Of a stretch of DNA of 64,000 nt, positions 35,301 to 44,469 are shown piece after piece. Origin of the DNA: Lottia gigantea (Eukaryota > Mollusca > Gastropoda > Lottiidae); NCBI RefSeq assembly GCF_000327385.1, contig NW_008707001.1, positions 4,116,382 to 4,180,381 on the forward strand, read 5' to 3'. The first letter of the stretch is position 1. Every line of letters starts with the position of its first letter. The translations under genes were made by a program, and so were the position numbers. The notes under the pieces were generated by a model. It saw only the letters and a program-made list of their open reading frames with translations. It was not told the origin of the DNA and made no database searches.

Positions 35301-37150
35301 AACGATAAGGTCACGTTTATGACTTAAAGCCTTTGGTAAACTTTAATAGTTTTTATTTTTTTGTTGATGGGCAATATATCAATTATCCAAATGTATAGTA
35401 GAAACATACTTAATACTGGTATTGAAATAATACCTCTAAAGTGTTAACCATTAATTAATAACATCTCTTATGTCAGGAAATGACCAGTCAGTACATAGTA
35501 ATTATAGCAAGATGAAGTAAAATCTTCAGAGATAATAATGATTCAGCACATGGTTAAAATTTTGACAGTTAACTCAAACTTGCTACAGATAAATACAATG
35601 GTTTTTTTGTCCTTGTCAAGCAGAATTATAATAGGCCATTTGATGCAACACTCATGAAATCTTTCATTTTGTAGTCTATTACCGATTGGTGTAGAGTAAA
35701 AGGTTATAATTTTCATTTCACGATTAAAGATTTTTAAGCCCCATTCTGAACTTACTTCTTTAAATCTAAGCATTACTTAAAAGGCACAGGTGCACCATTT
35801 TTTGACCAATCATACTTTAGTTTCAGAAACAGGAATTTCTTAGCTAAGCCAACTAGTGATAGTCTTCACAGCTCACCGTCAAAATTTGAGCCTTCAAATC
35901 CATGTGTGTCCAGAAATATCCATGTTTGAATGTCATGTTAAGATACTCTGTGATACATAGAAAAGACACATATAGAAATAGTGAGTAAAATTCCTAGTTT
36001 GAAGAATTTTTAAAGGAATTATGCAATTTTCGTACATTTCTAGTACTTCTGAAGACTATTTACATATATTCAAGACTAAAATCACACAACAAGAAAACTT
36101 TCATATTATAGACTTTTGGTTATTGTAGATTACTCGTGGTTGTACATACAGAGGAAGATGCCCCTTACTTTTCGTAAAAATTGCAACTCAAAATATCCAA
36201 GCATTGATTCAAAAACAAATAAAAATGCATTAAAAATCTATATGTAAGAAATCACAAATCATTTCAAAACTAAAAGTCAAAAACAATTAAATCAAACAAA
36301 TACATACTGTAAACACTGTAACTATTATTCAGCCACAACAATTGTGGTTCCTGGTTGATCTGTGCAGAAAAGTAGGACGTAAAACTCCATTTATTTCATT
36401 TCCTGGTCAATCTCATAGGCTACTCTCAACTTGACAAACAGAAACACTGTATACTTAAACCCACTTTAAATTTTTTAAAGATTCACAAGTGAGAATTTTG
36501 AGGAACAGGTGATACCAAACTAAATGAATTTTCAGGAATTCATTTTATGCCTTATTCTCAAAATAAACTGTTTAATTTTAGACAGTTCCAAAATTCAGAT
36601 GATTTGTCCATAATTGAAAATAAATTCCTGATTAAGATGTTGAACTTATATGCATCTACTCTACTTTAACAAATCATATGTAGTAATCATCTGGTTTGGA
36701 ATAAATAGTTTGGTTTAACATATGAACTAGGCTAGATAGATAGGGCCTATATAAAATAAATTACAAGTTCAGTATGCTATAGGGTTTAGATTGAGAGACT
36801 ACGATGATAGGAATATTGAATAAATAAGCTTAACTATCAGATCTACAGGTTCTTAAAAATTAGGCCCCTTCTTCTTGCAATTTATACTCCCATACATAGG
36901 CCTATATGGCCCTATGTGGCAATGTAGTAGGCCTATATCGAGAGAATCCATCCTAAAATTGGCCTGAATATAGAGGTAGCATAAACTTGTCTACTGAGGT
37001 CAGACTTAGTGGTTGGTTGTCAGTGTCAAAATACTCAAAATCAGTTGCTAAAATGGAAAATTAAATGTAAATAAATCATACCTTGGCATACACGACATGT
37101 CTTGGTTTGTGATCTTGATTTAGTTCCATTGTGCCTGAATTGATTGTCAT
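5355..37150 (-). CDS. RGS9/11-like: R7-family RGS protein (RGS9/RGS11-like), 14-15 coding exons
   Basis: GTPase-activating protein for Gi/o alpha subunits that should work as an obligate dimer with G-beta-5. Exons (high to low): 37150-37082, 21173-21077, 20002-19836, 19485-19434, 18685-18621, 17840-17682, 16959-16858, 16361-16300, 15980-15867, 9040-8837, 8379-8284, 7115-6987, 6658-6491, optional 5922-5887, and 5550-5355 (TAG stop). All phases agree, giving 559 aa, or 571 with the optional exon. Domains: DEP about residues 38-111 ([19 protein letters not shown]); DHEX about 115-200 ([16 protein letters not shown]); GGL about 235-300 with the [13 protein letters not shown] motif; RGS about 310-435 ([16 protein letters not shown]); then a basic Ser-rich tail ending [14 protein letters not shown]-type linker and YEQ/KEQ-type DHEX residues favour RGS9/11 over RGS6/7. 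The start is the upstream of two in-frame ATGs (37150 and 37129); either could be used. The family call is secure, the exact orthology is inferred. Confidence 0.93.
5610..5694. mobile_element. MITE family B, terminal fragment
   Basis: About 85 bp ending AAAATGGCGCATCTGTCCCT then TTAA (5691-5694). It lies 60 bp upstream of the last RGS exon, within the intron. Confidence 0.75.
6126..6452. mobile_element. hAT-like MITE family E copy in RGS intron
   Basis: Begins AGTGGCGGAACCAGC and resembles the 32.7-kb copy internally (GCGTCTNNACGG, CATTCTGACACATA, GGGGGTGC). Right end CCCCACTG. It contains the run of 20 G. Confidence 0.75.
6184..6203. repeat. homopolymer run of 20 G
   Basis: Twenty consecutive G residues inside a hAT-like element. 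This could be an assembly or sequencing weak point and a candidate G-quadruplex or slippage site. Confidence 0.9.
7158..7350. mobile_element. palindromic MITE family A, one-arm copy overlapping an intron edge
   Basis: One arm with GGGATTGTAAAGAGGTTTTC and GATGACGTCACTAATTGC. It starts about 40 bp upstream of the 7115 exon acceptor of the RGS gene, so it supplies sequence close to that branch-point region. Confidence 0.78.
10126..10296. mobile_element. palindromic MITE family A, diverged copy
   Basis: Strongly diverged, with recognisable CACAGACGTCTGACTGAAAA and the right end CCCTTTAA. One of the older copies. Confidence 0.65.
11008..11225 (-). mobile_element. SINE, diverged copy
   Basis: AATGAAGTTTTACATCCTGC TTTTCTGCACCTGATTGGG, then GACCTTTAATGTAAACAGCC and a body variant with GACCTCAGTTTATTGTCCC. 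Confidence 0.55.
11781..11970. mobile_element. palindromic MITE family A, partial copy
   Basis: Centre and right arm only (CTAAGTGTTTGATGAATTCA to CAGTGTCCCTGATACACATA), in an RGS intron. Confidence 0.75.
12345..12380. repeat. short 11-bp tandem repeat
   Basis: About three and a half copies of AAGTCATGATC. It lies in the large RGS intron between exons at 9040 and 15867. Confidence 0.8.
14281..14345. repeat. single copy of the insert found in the 24.5-kb array
   Basis: Contains TAGTTTGCGATATCAGCATC and CGCTGGAAGCGAATGTTAAC, the reverse complement of the nested insert in the 24222-24914 array. It ends in the same CTACCTAC microsatellite-like run. The element family is unknown to me. Confidence 0.75.
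15400..15527. mobile_element. MITE family D, simple copy
   Basis: Left end GTATTCTCGAAACAATCTTA then GCGCTAGGATGTCCT; right end, inverted, ACATCCAAGCGCTAAAATCG then TTTTGAGAATAAG. The middle holds a single inverted TTAGAAGATAAGA word related to the 37-bp unit of the other copy. Confidence 0.75.
16633..16745. mobile_element. MITE family C, short copy
   Basis: Ends GAGGCCTTATTTTTGAAAGC and TTTGGAGAATAAGGCCCC. It lies in the RGS intron between exons at 16361 and 16858. Confidence 0.7.
17975..18270 (-). mobile_element. SINE, long copy
   Basis: From TTACGTCCTACTACTC through CTGTCAAGGGATCTTTAACG to the degraded head GGGATAAAACCCTGAACCTT. In the RGS intron between exons at 17840 and 18621. Confidence 0.65.
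18765..18970 (-). mobile_element. SINE copy lacking the head
   Basis: AAATGAAATGAATGGAGTTT TACGTCCTACTTTTCTGCACC to the TGTCAAGGGATCTTTAATGT block. The clearest tail sequence of the family. Confidence 0.65.
18996..19083. mobile_element. short hairpin element with 31-bp inverted ends
   Basis: The left arm CACAAGACAATATTATGG and the right arm CCATAATATTGTCTTGTG are perfect inverted copies, and the match extends inward to CACACTTC with two mismatches. The loop is under 30 bp. A fragment with CCATAATATTGTTCTT lies at about 46267. Likely a very short non-autonomous DNA transposon; the superfamily is not clear. Confidence 0.7.
19540..19800 (-). mobile_element. SINE, diverged copy
   Basis: Tail words degraded, but GGGTTAATGAAG, CAGCATCAGCCC and CTGTCGAAGGATCTTTAACA are in order. 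Its right end lies 36 bp from the RGS exon at 19836. Confidence 0.55.
20272..21096 (-). repeat. 36-bp minisatellite built from an exon-intron junction
   Basis: Twenty-three copies at an exact 36-bp period, the last being the true 3' end of the RGS DEP exon (to 21077) plus the start of its intron. In gene sense a unit reads ACCATCAGTATTTACAG followed by GTAAGT or GTTAGT and a pyrimidine-rich spacer TTCTTTATCTTTAC. The exonic part encodes PSVFTG, a conserved DEP-domain segment, so the coding junction is the probable source of the array. I count 10 copies with GTAAG (including the true junction) and 13 with GTTAG. The array fills about 800 of the 1,074 bp of this intron. Confidence 0.95.
21215..21395 (-). 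mobile_element. SINE copy with both tail and head
   Basis: TGTCCCACTCTTCTGCACCA (tail side) to CCCTGGACCCTCAAGTTAGC (head side, inverted B box CCAAACCCTGG). This copy links the tail words and the tRNA-like head in one element. Confidence 0.65.
22236..22558. mobile_element. palindromic MITE family A, complete copy
   Basis: Both arms are present and TTAA is found at each end (22236-22239 and 22555-22558). It lies near the 3' end of the first RGS intron. Divergence between arms is moderate, which indicates an old insertion. Confidence 0.85.
24222..24914. repeat. compound tandem array, ~79-bp unit with a nested ~70-bp insert in two units
   Basis: Seven copies of a unit containing AAGATGATTAATTTGTCTG and AACATCCCTGCTACAGAATA. 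Simple spacing is 79 bp; two units are about 150 bp because each carries an insert (24531-24590 and about 24680-24740) with GGTAGGTAG, CGCTTCCAGC and GATGCTGATATAGCAAACTA. Both inserts are at the same place in the unit. The reverse complement of the insert occurs alone at 14281-14345. Confidence 0.88.
25281..25545. mobile_element. MITE family B, near-complete copy
   Basis: Starts AAAGGGACATGATGCGCCAT and keeps the internal blocks in order, ending at GTATGATTGGTCAC; the right terminal repeat is missing. Confidence 0.8.
25850..26010. mobile_element. MITE family F, partial copy
   Basis: Shares CAATCCAATCAAATT, CACATAATGATGTC and CACAGTTCGTGATAGCATG with the 45.8- and 49.5-kb copies. Outer ends are not preserved. 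Confidence 0.6.
26657..26883. mobile_element. palindromic MITE family A, shortened copy
   Basis: The left arm is almost complete; the right arm keeps the TAATTAGTGTCTTCATTGAA block and an intact end CCCTTTAA (TTAA at 26880-26883), but lacks most of the arm's middle. Confidence 0.78.
27153..27297. mobile_element. hAT-like MITE family E, short copy
   Basis: Starts CAGTGGCAGAGCCAG and ends TTGGCTCCGCCACTG. Flanking octamers CATAGAAT and CTTACAAT share 6 of 8 bases. GGGG-rich interior. Confidence 0.75.
27436..27754. mobile_element. MITE family B, opposite orientation
   Basis: Internal blocks occur as the reverse complement of the 34.8-kb copy and the right end reads GCGCACCTGTCTCTTTAA (TTAA 27751-27754). 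The left end is lost next to a GAATAAGGCCCC fragment of family C. Confidence 0.8.
27966..28795. repeat. 45-bp minisatellite, about 18 copies
   Basis: Unit contains ACCTTACTCTCTGAATCAAC then CAATTACTCCTTACCACTAG. Copies differ by a few substitutions only, apart from a diverged first and last copy. The unit is a multiple of three, so the minus strand has an accidental long open frame of repeats (28216-28644). It lies in the first RGS intron. Confidence 0.94.
29288..29735. repeat. imperfect duplication, unit of about 165-250 bp
   Basis: The words TAGAGAGTGATTATAG, AGCATGC, CAGTGACCCC and TATAATTATCT recur in order, at 29292, 29456 and (diverged) 29706. The two main copies differ by small insertions and a short CAGGTGTTCAG repetition in the second. 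Confidence 0.6.
30146..30337. repeat. 96-bp tandem duplication
   Basis: Two adjacent, nearly identical copies starting CTGGTGTATAAAACAATATT and ending at GCCCCTCTACAA. Just upstream (about 29970-30130) a second, imperfect duplication contains ATATACATGAGCATGA and GATCCAACTCTGCAACAGAG. Confidence 0.9.
31038..31108. mobile_element. palindromic MITE family A, small fragment
   Basis: Only the outer part of one arm (GGGATTTTAAGGG, TATCAGGGACACCATTTCAA) remains. Confidence 0.55.
31842..32101. mobile_element. MITE family F, complete copy with ~75-bp inverted ends
   Basis: Left arm TATCTTCATAATTTCAAGGT ... ATACCTTGACTGCGATAGCC ACCTTTCTTG; right arm is its inverted copy ending CTTGACATTGTGAAGATG. 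Non-coding. It lies in the first RGS intron. Confidence 0.8.
32735..33033. mobile_element. hAT-like MITE family E with 8-bp target duplication
   Basis: Ends CAGTGGCAGCACCAG and CTGGCACCGCCACTG are inverted copies. The flanks CACAGATT (32727-32734) and CACAGGTT (33034-33041) match at 7 of 8 bases, as expected for hAT insertion. No transposase is present. Confidence 0.85.
34111..34273. mobile_element. short inverted-repeat element, ends GGGTGTCCCAA
   Basis: Left GGGTGTCCCAATAAA and right TTTTTTTGGGACACCC are inverted. A TA precedes the left end, which would fit a mariner-like element, but the right flank (GA) has no TA. A chance open frame (33865-34176, minus) runs across it. Confidence 0.6.
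34794..35112. mobile_element. TTAA-flanked MITE family B, complete copy
   Basis: Left end TTAAAGGGACATATATGCGC, right end GGCGCACCTGTCCCTTTAA, so short inverted ends of about 20 bp with TTAA at both sides. The inside is not palindromic; it contains GGAATTTTACTCACNATTTC, CACATGGATTTGA and GAGCTGTNANCAC. No coding capacity. The TTAA target suggests piggyBac-type mobilisation. Confidence 0.85.
35777..36084. mobile_element. MITE family B, opposite orientation
   Basis: Left end TTAAAAGGCACAGGTGCACC; internal blocks match the 27.4-kb copy closely, including the word ACATATAGAAATAGTGAGTA. The right terminal repeat is missing after AAGACTAAAATCA. Confidence 0.8.
36363..36410 (+). mobile_element. SINE tail fragment, opposite orientation
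   Basis: TGCAGAAAAGTAGGACGTAA then AACTCCATTTATTTCATTT: the family's tail, here on the plus strand. Confidence 0.6.
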
Positions 37151-38596
37151 TCTCGAATGGCTTTTTAACCACCATAACTCAAAAATATTAAATCATTTAA
37201 GCCAATGTTATTGTATGCCCAGCATTTTCCGCAAGGTTAGATGCGGAAGTGTTTCATCTGTCTGCTTTGAAGGTCGGTCTATTTGAAGATGATTCGGACC
37301 GTGTTGAATTAATTTCCTGGGATGTTTCGTACCGTAGCGATCAAACGGTTAGTTTAATTCGCCTCCCAGACCTGCATATTTATATACCAAAATTGCTTAA
37401 CAACAATATATATGGAAAACTGTAAAAAGATGAATGAAAAAAATAAGATAACAGGTAAATATACTAGAGATACTGTAGAAATTACTGGAGTATTTATGAT
37501 TTTTTTTATGCAAAGGGAAAGCAAAATATATTATGATATACATTTACATATTAAATATGAATATGCAACTTTTAAGACAGTGACAAGAACAACATTTACA
37601 GTTTAAAAATATTTACAATTATATAAAGCTTACCCTAAATCCTATTTGTTTTAATAAAGAAAACACAATTTCTAGAGTCATAACATCAGCATTTATATTA
37701 CAAACGAGATTTTTCAAAATAACTGACAAATTTAACAAGTTGCTATCGGAAGAAAAACAAATCACCAAGTAACTAGGAAACTGGTGAAACTGCCACCTAA
37801 TTATACTCAAGTGATGACTGGTACTCATTAACTTTAACTACCTCGTGCAGACGACAAAATGAAACAGCCAGCATAACGTACACTAACTCATCAACTATAA
37901 AACCACAATAATAAATGTATATACGTGTTACACAAAATATTTTTGTTAAAACCATATGCAAATTGGTGCAAACACGATTTTCTAAGGAATCGCAGCACCC
38001 ACTGAAGAAGTAAAGAGCGCCTTACTCATAGAACTGTAATCTTTTACTATAAAGTAAATGTTAAGATACTGTACGCGAGCACTTCTCGGTTGATACTTTC
38101 ATTCATACAGTAAAACGATACTTAGGAGTTCAAGTTTATGTCTTTTTGTCACTGAAATTCGACCATTCAAGAACTATTTAAGATTAATAGATTATGCTGT
38201 AAAGAAGTGGGACATAAAAGCAAAACGATGATGTTTATTAACTCACATTAAATGCTTGGTCAAGGTCGTCAGATCACACCTACCAAAAACTCTAACAAAC
38301 GAAACATCCCTATTTCCCTTTGACGAAATAACCTTAAGTAGTTCTAAATAAAATATTTCAGAATAAAAAAAAAGAAAAAATATCAAATTCAAACTGTGGG
38401 TTCTGGTATCGATTTTCGAACTAAGAGTGTAAACATTTTTACATTTTTGAAATTTTAATTCCAAATTATCATTTTCTTCGTGCCTTGTTCAACTTCCGAC
38501 TACCCACAATTCATTAGAACCGCCATTTTTCTCATTGAGTTAGCATCACGTTTTTGTTTTTTAGCGTCTCTTCAGTTTAAATAAATTAAAGCAAAA
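37151..38596. promoter_or_regulatory. divergent intergenic region RGS / ALYREF
   Basis: Unannotated 1.4 kb between two start codons pointing away from each other; it must carry both 5' UTRs and promoters. An ETS-type core (GCGGAAGTG, 37243-37251) lies about 100 bp upstream of the RGS start. An inverted ETS-like core (ACTTCCG, 38492-38498) and a YY1-like CCGCCATTTT (38520-38529) lie within 110 bp of the ALYREF ATG. I see no further gene; open frames here are short and lack family features. Confidence 0.5.
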
Positions 38597-41008
38597 ATGG
38601 GTGATAAGATTGACATGAGTCTTGACGACATAATCAAGACCAATAAATCTAAACGTGGTGGTGGTGGTGGAAGAGGGCGAGGTTCTGGTGGCCGATTGAG
38701 ACAGTTATCTAGGGGACGTGGAGGAGCTGGCGGACGCGGTCGTCAACAAAACCGAGGTGGTGGTGGCGGAGGTGGTGTTTACCGTGGTGGTGTACAACGC
38801 AGAAGCCGATCTCAACAATTTACAAGAGTATGTATTCTGATGAGTGTTACTCTATCAATGAATTAAAGTAAAGTCTGTCTCCTGTCTTGGTTTCATACTT
38901 TGCTTTCAAAAGAGATGAAGGAGAAAGAAATTATCTGGATAGGATTATGGTTCCTTGATTCTGGTTCCATTGTCATAGGCATTAGGCCTATTTGATAGTT
39001 GCATAGAGAGAGTTTCAATGGTTGAACACCATAGCCCTTTGCCATTATTATATCTAGACTATTTGATCAAATATCATGAATTATTATTTTTCAGTCAAAA
39101 GACACTCCAGATCAATGGAAACATGATATGTTCGAGGGTGGTGCCAAGCGATCTGGTGGCTTTGGAGGACGACTTTCTGGTGGTATCTCAACTGGAGGTG
39201 CTGGGAAACTACTAGTCTCAAATCTTGACTTTGGTGTCAGTGATTCAGATGTTTCAGTAAGTTTCAACCAGTTCCCTTGAGTTGGTGTAACCTACAAGGT
39301 TGTGTCATTAAGTATGATCAAACACGTTCTGCTTTCATGTATATGTATACAATGCATGTACTGGTACTGTTTTGAAATCAGTAAATTGAAAAAAAGGAAC
39401 CCTTTTTATTCTCAATTTTTTTTTTTTTTTTTTGAGGATTGTACAACCCCCAGGAGAACTTGAAAAAAAATTATTGTGTAAATTTTTATTAAGGTGTATA
39501 CTTTTTTTTAGGAACTCTTTGCTGAATTTGGTACAATGAAGAAAGCAGCTGTTCATTATGACAGATCAGGAAGATCCTTGGGTACAGCAGAAGTTATATA
39601 TGAACGAAGATCAGATGCTGTTAAAGCTATGAAACAATACAATCAAGTGCCTTTAGATGGTAAGATTCTAAGTTAAGACATCTGTTAGTCATTCATATAG
39701 AGATAATGGTTTGTAGGAAGCAAAAATATGAAAATATTAAAATACCGGTATTAAAGAAGAAAATGAACATTTGTACCAGTTCAAGCTTAAATTTTTGCAA
39801 CTTAGCCATATTATGCAACAATAAAAGTTGATAAGTGAAAAAGTTCCAAGATCTCATTTAGTTTTAACAAGTGCTTTTAGAATATAAAAGATAAATTTTA
39901 GATATACGAAATAAATATGAATCATTTTAAGACTGTTCTTCACTTTTAGGACGTGCAATGAGCATCCAGTTGGTTGGAGCCGCAGTTGAAGAATCTCCCA
40001 TGAAAATGCAGAGACCTAGAAGGTAACTTAGTTGGTATTTGTTGGAAATATTGACTCTGATACTTGTATATGATGTAAACTATCAACTTCTGAACTCAAT
40101 GTTGATTCTCAAGGAACCACTGATACAAGTTCAGATGTTGGGTTAAAATAACAATTCAAATTGTGATTTTGATTTTAGTAAAATAGCTTGCTAAACAAAT
40201 GTTTGGAACTTAAATTAATCACTGTGCAAATCTACTTTCTATAGAATAAAGTATCTTGTAAATGATGAAAACTTATCGCATACAGATAATTTATGTTGAT
40301 TCCAAGGAACCACTGATACAAGATATTTATTTGCTTTTCATCTCATTTGTAAACACTATTGTATACGGTATATGACTGTATTTGTATACAAAGTTTTAGT
40401 CATTAGAATGATAAATGAATTCTCATCCGTTGTTGACTGTTTTTCGCCAGTCAGGGTTGAAATTAACTTCGAGATGCCCCTCTATATTTTACTATACTGA
40501 TTCTATACTCTATATTGTTAAAATAATCTTGATTTATTTATTATTAGTTTGAGTGGTGGCCGACCTAACCGAGGGGGAGGTAATAACAGAGGTAGAGGTG
40601 GAAATAGAGGGCGTGGTGGTAGAGGAGGGGGTAGGCAGAGTAAAAAACCTGTCACAGCAGAAGAATTAGATGCTGAATTAGATGCCTACAATGCCAAGGT
40701 GAGTTTGACAAGAGAATTTAAAATAAAACTGATATTCAGTTTCACATGGAAAGAACATGAAGAGATGCTTCAAAATCAGAAAACATGGTTGGTCTTTATT
40801 ATGAAAACATTTTGACGTTTCTACAGATGTATCTGTTGTTTTCCAAATGGTTGCCCTTCAGGGCAGTCATCTTAGACTTAAAATGTTGATATTCAAAGCA
40901 TTTAGTGAGTCGTTTATTTGCTTATGTGATAATTATATATTCTTTCTTCATTTAATACACCTAACTTCATTTATTTCAATGTGCTAATTTCAGATGGATA
41001 CAAGTTAA
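38597..41008 (+). CDS. ALYREF: ALYREF / THO complex subunit 4, mRNA export adaptor
   Basis: Nuclear RNA-binding adaptor of the TREX complex that links spliced mRNP to the NXF1 export receptor. Exons: 38597-38827, 39095-39256, 39512-39659, 39950-40022, 40548-40698, 40994-41008; phases agree and the product is 259 aa, about the length of the vertebrate protein. The N-terminal UAP56/DDX39-binding motif is visible (MSLDDIIK, residues 7-14), followed by an RGG-rich stretch, an RRM ([27 protein letters not shown]), a second RGG stretch (exon 5) and the conserved C-terminal helix [15 protein letters not shown], of which MDTS is a separate tiny last exon. The ATG is the first in the open exon and is preceded by A-rich leader sequence. 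It is divergently placed from the RGS gene. Identification is very secure. Confidence 0.97.
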
Positions 41009-42038
41009 TGCTGAAGTTAGTAGGAGAGTAAATTTTACGAGGTGCAAGACAGCAGACATCAAATTATTAACATTCAAGGACTGGTGTTGAAATAAGGAAC
41101 TATCTTGTCATGTACTTAATGTTGGATTATCCATGTCTTGTGAATTTTTGAAACCAGTGCTGTAATTTATCCATCCTCATTGTCATCTCATCCATCAGCC
41201 TTTTGTAAGATATAATGTGAGAAAATGGAAGTCATTTTAACAATTTTAATTCATTAACATTTGTAGAACAAAATCATTTTGTATTTTTATTTCTAGAGAC
41301 TTTCATTCCCAGCTTTTAGACTGTCAGAGCTGATTGGTTAAGTTTTTAAACGAAAGACATTGATTTTAGTTTGTCCAGTGCTGACTGGATTATTTGTATT
41401 ATAAAGTCACTAGAAGAGGTTATTCTATACTTGTACATAACTTATTGTAAAATTATTATGTTTCAATGTTTTAGTCATACATTTTATGTACACCTGTACA
41501 AAATTTTGTCCATCCCAAAACTAATTAGAAATGAGCGAACTCACATGACCTGTTAGTTTATTCATTTGAAATACTCAGAACTTCATATATATTTTCAGAG
41601 CCAGATTGTTTAATACCATTTGAACTCATTTTAAAGAGCACTTTTAATAGTTAACCCTAATCATTTCACAGATAATAATGCATACCTTTGATGCTGAGAT
41701 CTAAGATAAAGAAAAGTGGGTCCATTTGCACAGGTCCACAGTTATCAGCATAGATATTAAACAAGTAGCTCTCTTTCTAGGTCAGTACATTCAATTTGGC
41801 TTAGTTTTTTTTTAGAGCATTAGACATCAGATAGCAAATTTTTTATTTGAAATAGTAAAAATGATAAGTCCTGCTCTTTGTAACTTGGTCAGTATTGGAT
41901 ATTTGTAGCTGTTTATTTGTAGTATTTTTTTATCTGTAGTAAACTTGGTAATGGAGTAGTAGTATTGTCCCCACACGGTGAAAAGTTAAGAGAATTTATT
42001 TTAAATGAATGAAATATGAAGTTATTGTAAAATGTATG

Positions 42039-42044
42039 AATAAA
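42039..42044 (+). terminator. likely poly(A) signal of ALYREF
   Basis: AATAAA about 1.0 kb after the ALYREF stop codon, with GT-rich sequence downstream (TTTATTGTGGTATATTAGTG). It is the first canonical hexamer I noticed on this strand after the stop, so the 3' UTR would be about 1 kb. Confidence 0.45.
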
Positions 42045-42395
42045 ACATTTCACTTTTTATTGTGGTATATTAGTGCATTTCCCTTGGTGTATGACCTGTC
42101 AAGTATATTGATATATTGTTATTGGCATCAAAAAAAAATGTCAAAACAACCTACACAGAAACTTATTACCAGTCCTCTTTACATCTCGTTTGCTTGAGTA
42201 AATCTTTTCAGAAACCAGGCAAATTGATTTTAAAGGATTAACCAGTAAATAAAATTTTGTATCAGTGTCCATTTCATGCCTGCCGTAAATTGAAACCTGT
42301 ATGCCCAGAAACTTCATTTAATCCAAGAATCTTCTCAAAACATCTGTTCATTTTGATTACCCAAATTACAACTAAGTAGCAGGTCCATCCAGCAG

Positions 42396-42612
42396 CATCT
42401 TCTTCAAACTTCATCTTGTATCTTGACTGCAATAGCCATGAATTTTTATCACAATATGCTGCAATTTGATTGTACGACAACCATTCAGTACCCTCATTGT
42501 TTACAGCACTTGGGCTGTAATCGCTGCTTTTACAAACCTGCATGATATAAGAAAGGTGTCTTGCAGTCCAGGTATAAGACTAAGTTTGTAATGATTTGAC
42601 ATTGTGAAGATG
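42396..42612. mobile_element. MITE family F, rearranged copy
   Basis: Contains ATCTTGTATCTTGACTGCAA and TAGCCATGAA at the left and TTTGACATTGTGAAGATG at the right, with a shortened outer left arm. Confidence 0.65.
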
Positions 42613-42927
42613 ACCAAGTATCTACAACTAATTCCTAGGTTAATGTTGAACCAATTTCAATCACATCTTGCATTACATTTCAGATAGCAATCCCATTATC
42701 TTGAGAATTAGGTTAGGGTGTTCAAACCTGCCCAACACCACAGGGAGCCCACAACTCTTCATAAAATCATGACAACAGAAGAACAAATTTATTGTAGAGC
42801 TTTAGCTTCTTACAGAAAGGTTCATAGTAATAATAAAAAGAAATGGGACATTGAGCAATTAAAATACAGCTTGGAGCAATTAGCAGTAGGTGAAAAATAA
42901 ATGCATGAGGAATTTCATATTTATCAT

Positions 42928-43091
42928 GGGGCCTTATTCTGGAAAACTTAAGTAGAGTATAATCATGATTTTAACAAATAGAGTGATCTTATAGAACAAT
43001 TAATTTTGGCTTAATATTGATTTTAGTGATTGACTAATCAAATGACTGGAACACTAAAATCATCTTAAGTTTTCGAGAATAAGGTTTCAGG
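42928..43091. mobile_element. MITE family C, ends GGGGCCTTATTCT
   Basis: Inverted ends GGGGCCTTATTCTGGAAAAC and GTTTTCGAGAATAAGG, with a second inner inverted pair around TGATTGACTAATCAAATGAC. 164 bp, no coding capacity. Fragments occur at 1436-1530, 26540-26640 and 27407-27425. Confidence 0.75.
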
Positions 43092-44469
43092 TATTTTTTT
43101 TTCAAATAGAGGGACAGTAACATATTTTTGCTTTCAATGAACTAGCCAATAATGGGTAAACCTTGAAATTTGTGCTTTTCTTTCAATTCCACACCTGTTT
43201 CCATAAATAGACAAACAACAGTTTTAGTGGTTGGGGGACATATTTCATTTCTTTGATGCAAAAGAATTAGATATTGAAATAAAGCCATTACGTTTTCTCA
43301 TGCTCAAATTTGTACATAATTATTACTCTTTTCACTTTGGATCATTTGCATCCAAAAATAAAACTTCACAACCTTGTCTGGCTTATCACATCACGCAAAA
43401 TAATGGAAAAATAAGATCATGCATTATGGCACAAAGAAGTGAACGAAAAAAATAAGGATTTAAGATAAGGAACTAAGAAAGTTAAAAACTTTACAAAAAG
43501 TTGTCTTCATGGAAGCTCGGATTTTTTAATCATAAATTAAAGCTCAAAATCTTAATGGATTTCTGCTAGTTGATATCCAATAACTTGCAGAACAAGAACC
43601 ATGTTCCTTAAACACCGTTAGATAATATAATGAACTGGATATTAATTTATCTAAATTTGGAATAAGTTTTCATAAAACCTAATGGCTAAATCATTTAGAG
43701 AAATTCACACAGACCATCAATAGAAAGTCTCCTTTTGTCAATTATGTAAAAACAAAATATATCAAATTTAGTACAAATTATCAAATTTTGAAACAATTCA
43801 ATTCTAAAACATAATTTTTATCATTTTCATACAAAAAAAGTTTATAACAAAACTCACTATGCAAATAGAGTAATAACTTTGTTGATCAAGCTATTATATT
43901 ACAGGATTAAGTCTATGATAGCTTTAAGCAGCTATAGCAATGAACAGAGAGTTGGGAGGGTTATCACAAAAAGTCGCAAGAAGATAAAAATAATTCAACA
44001 ATATGTTAGTAATGCTGGGACAATAATCTTATGACTACACAAATATAAAGATCTAATATTCATTAGTCTTTTTTATGCATGTTGTTTAGTACAGGAAAAA
44101 TTTCACAATAAATATCATTTAAAACAATGATTAGTATTAACTGATGAACACACGTTACAATAGCCTAGTTACTTGAGACTAGATAGTTTTATGTATGGAT
44201 TCCCTTAATACATAAATCAGATTTTACTACGAACTAAACTCAAAACATTCCACTTAATTCTTGGTCATCAACAAATAGTTTCTTTGGTTTTTCTGCCTTG
44301 GTGTTGAAGATTTTTGTAAGAATGAGCGTCAGAACTCATTTTTGGCTTTTAGGCAGTAGAATAGAGACGTAAACTTGCCACACCTGAACACCAAGAGATC
44401 AACTATTCGTATATCAACCAGAAGTTTGAAACAAAAAAGAAAAAACTTGGTTAATAACAAATTAGATGT

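Larger units (their letters stand above)
21174..37081 (-). other. first intron of the RGS gene, 15.9 kb, repeat-rich
   Basis: Bounded by a donor at 37081 (AAG|GTATG) and an acceptor at 21174 (TTTTCAG). No exon could be supported inside it, although alternative first exons cannot be excluded. It contains minisatellites at 24222-24914 and 27966-28795, a 96-bp tandem duplication at 30146-30337, many inverted-repeat elements, a (GAT)n run near 26119 and an unusual run of GGTTTCC/GGTTTCGG repeats at about 21795-21830. The remaining DNA is AT-rich and shows nothing I recognise. Confidence 0.7.
41009..44469. other. convergent region between ALYREF and ARL6IP1
   Basis: The two genes end towards each other here. 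The first kilobase is probably ALYREF 3' UTR; part of the right side is probably ARL6IP1 3' UTR. Two inverted-repeat elements (42396-42612 and 42928-43091) lie between. Two short plus-strand open frames at 42718-42900 and 43231-43455 have no recognisable family and look like chance. Confidence 0.6.
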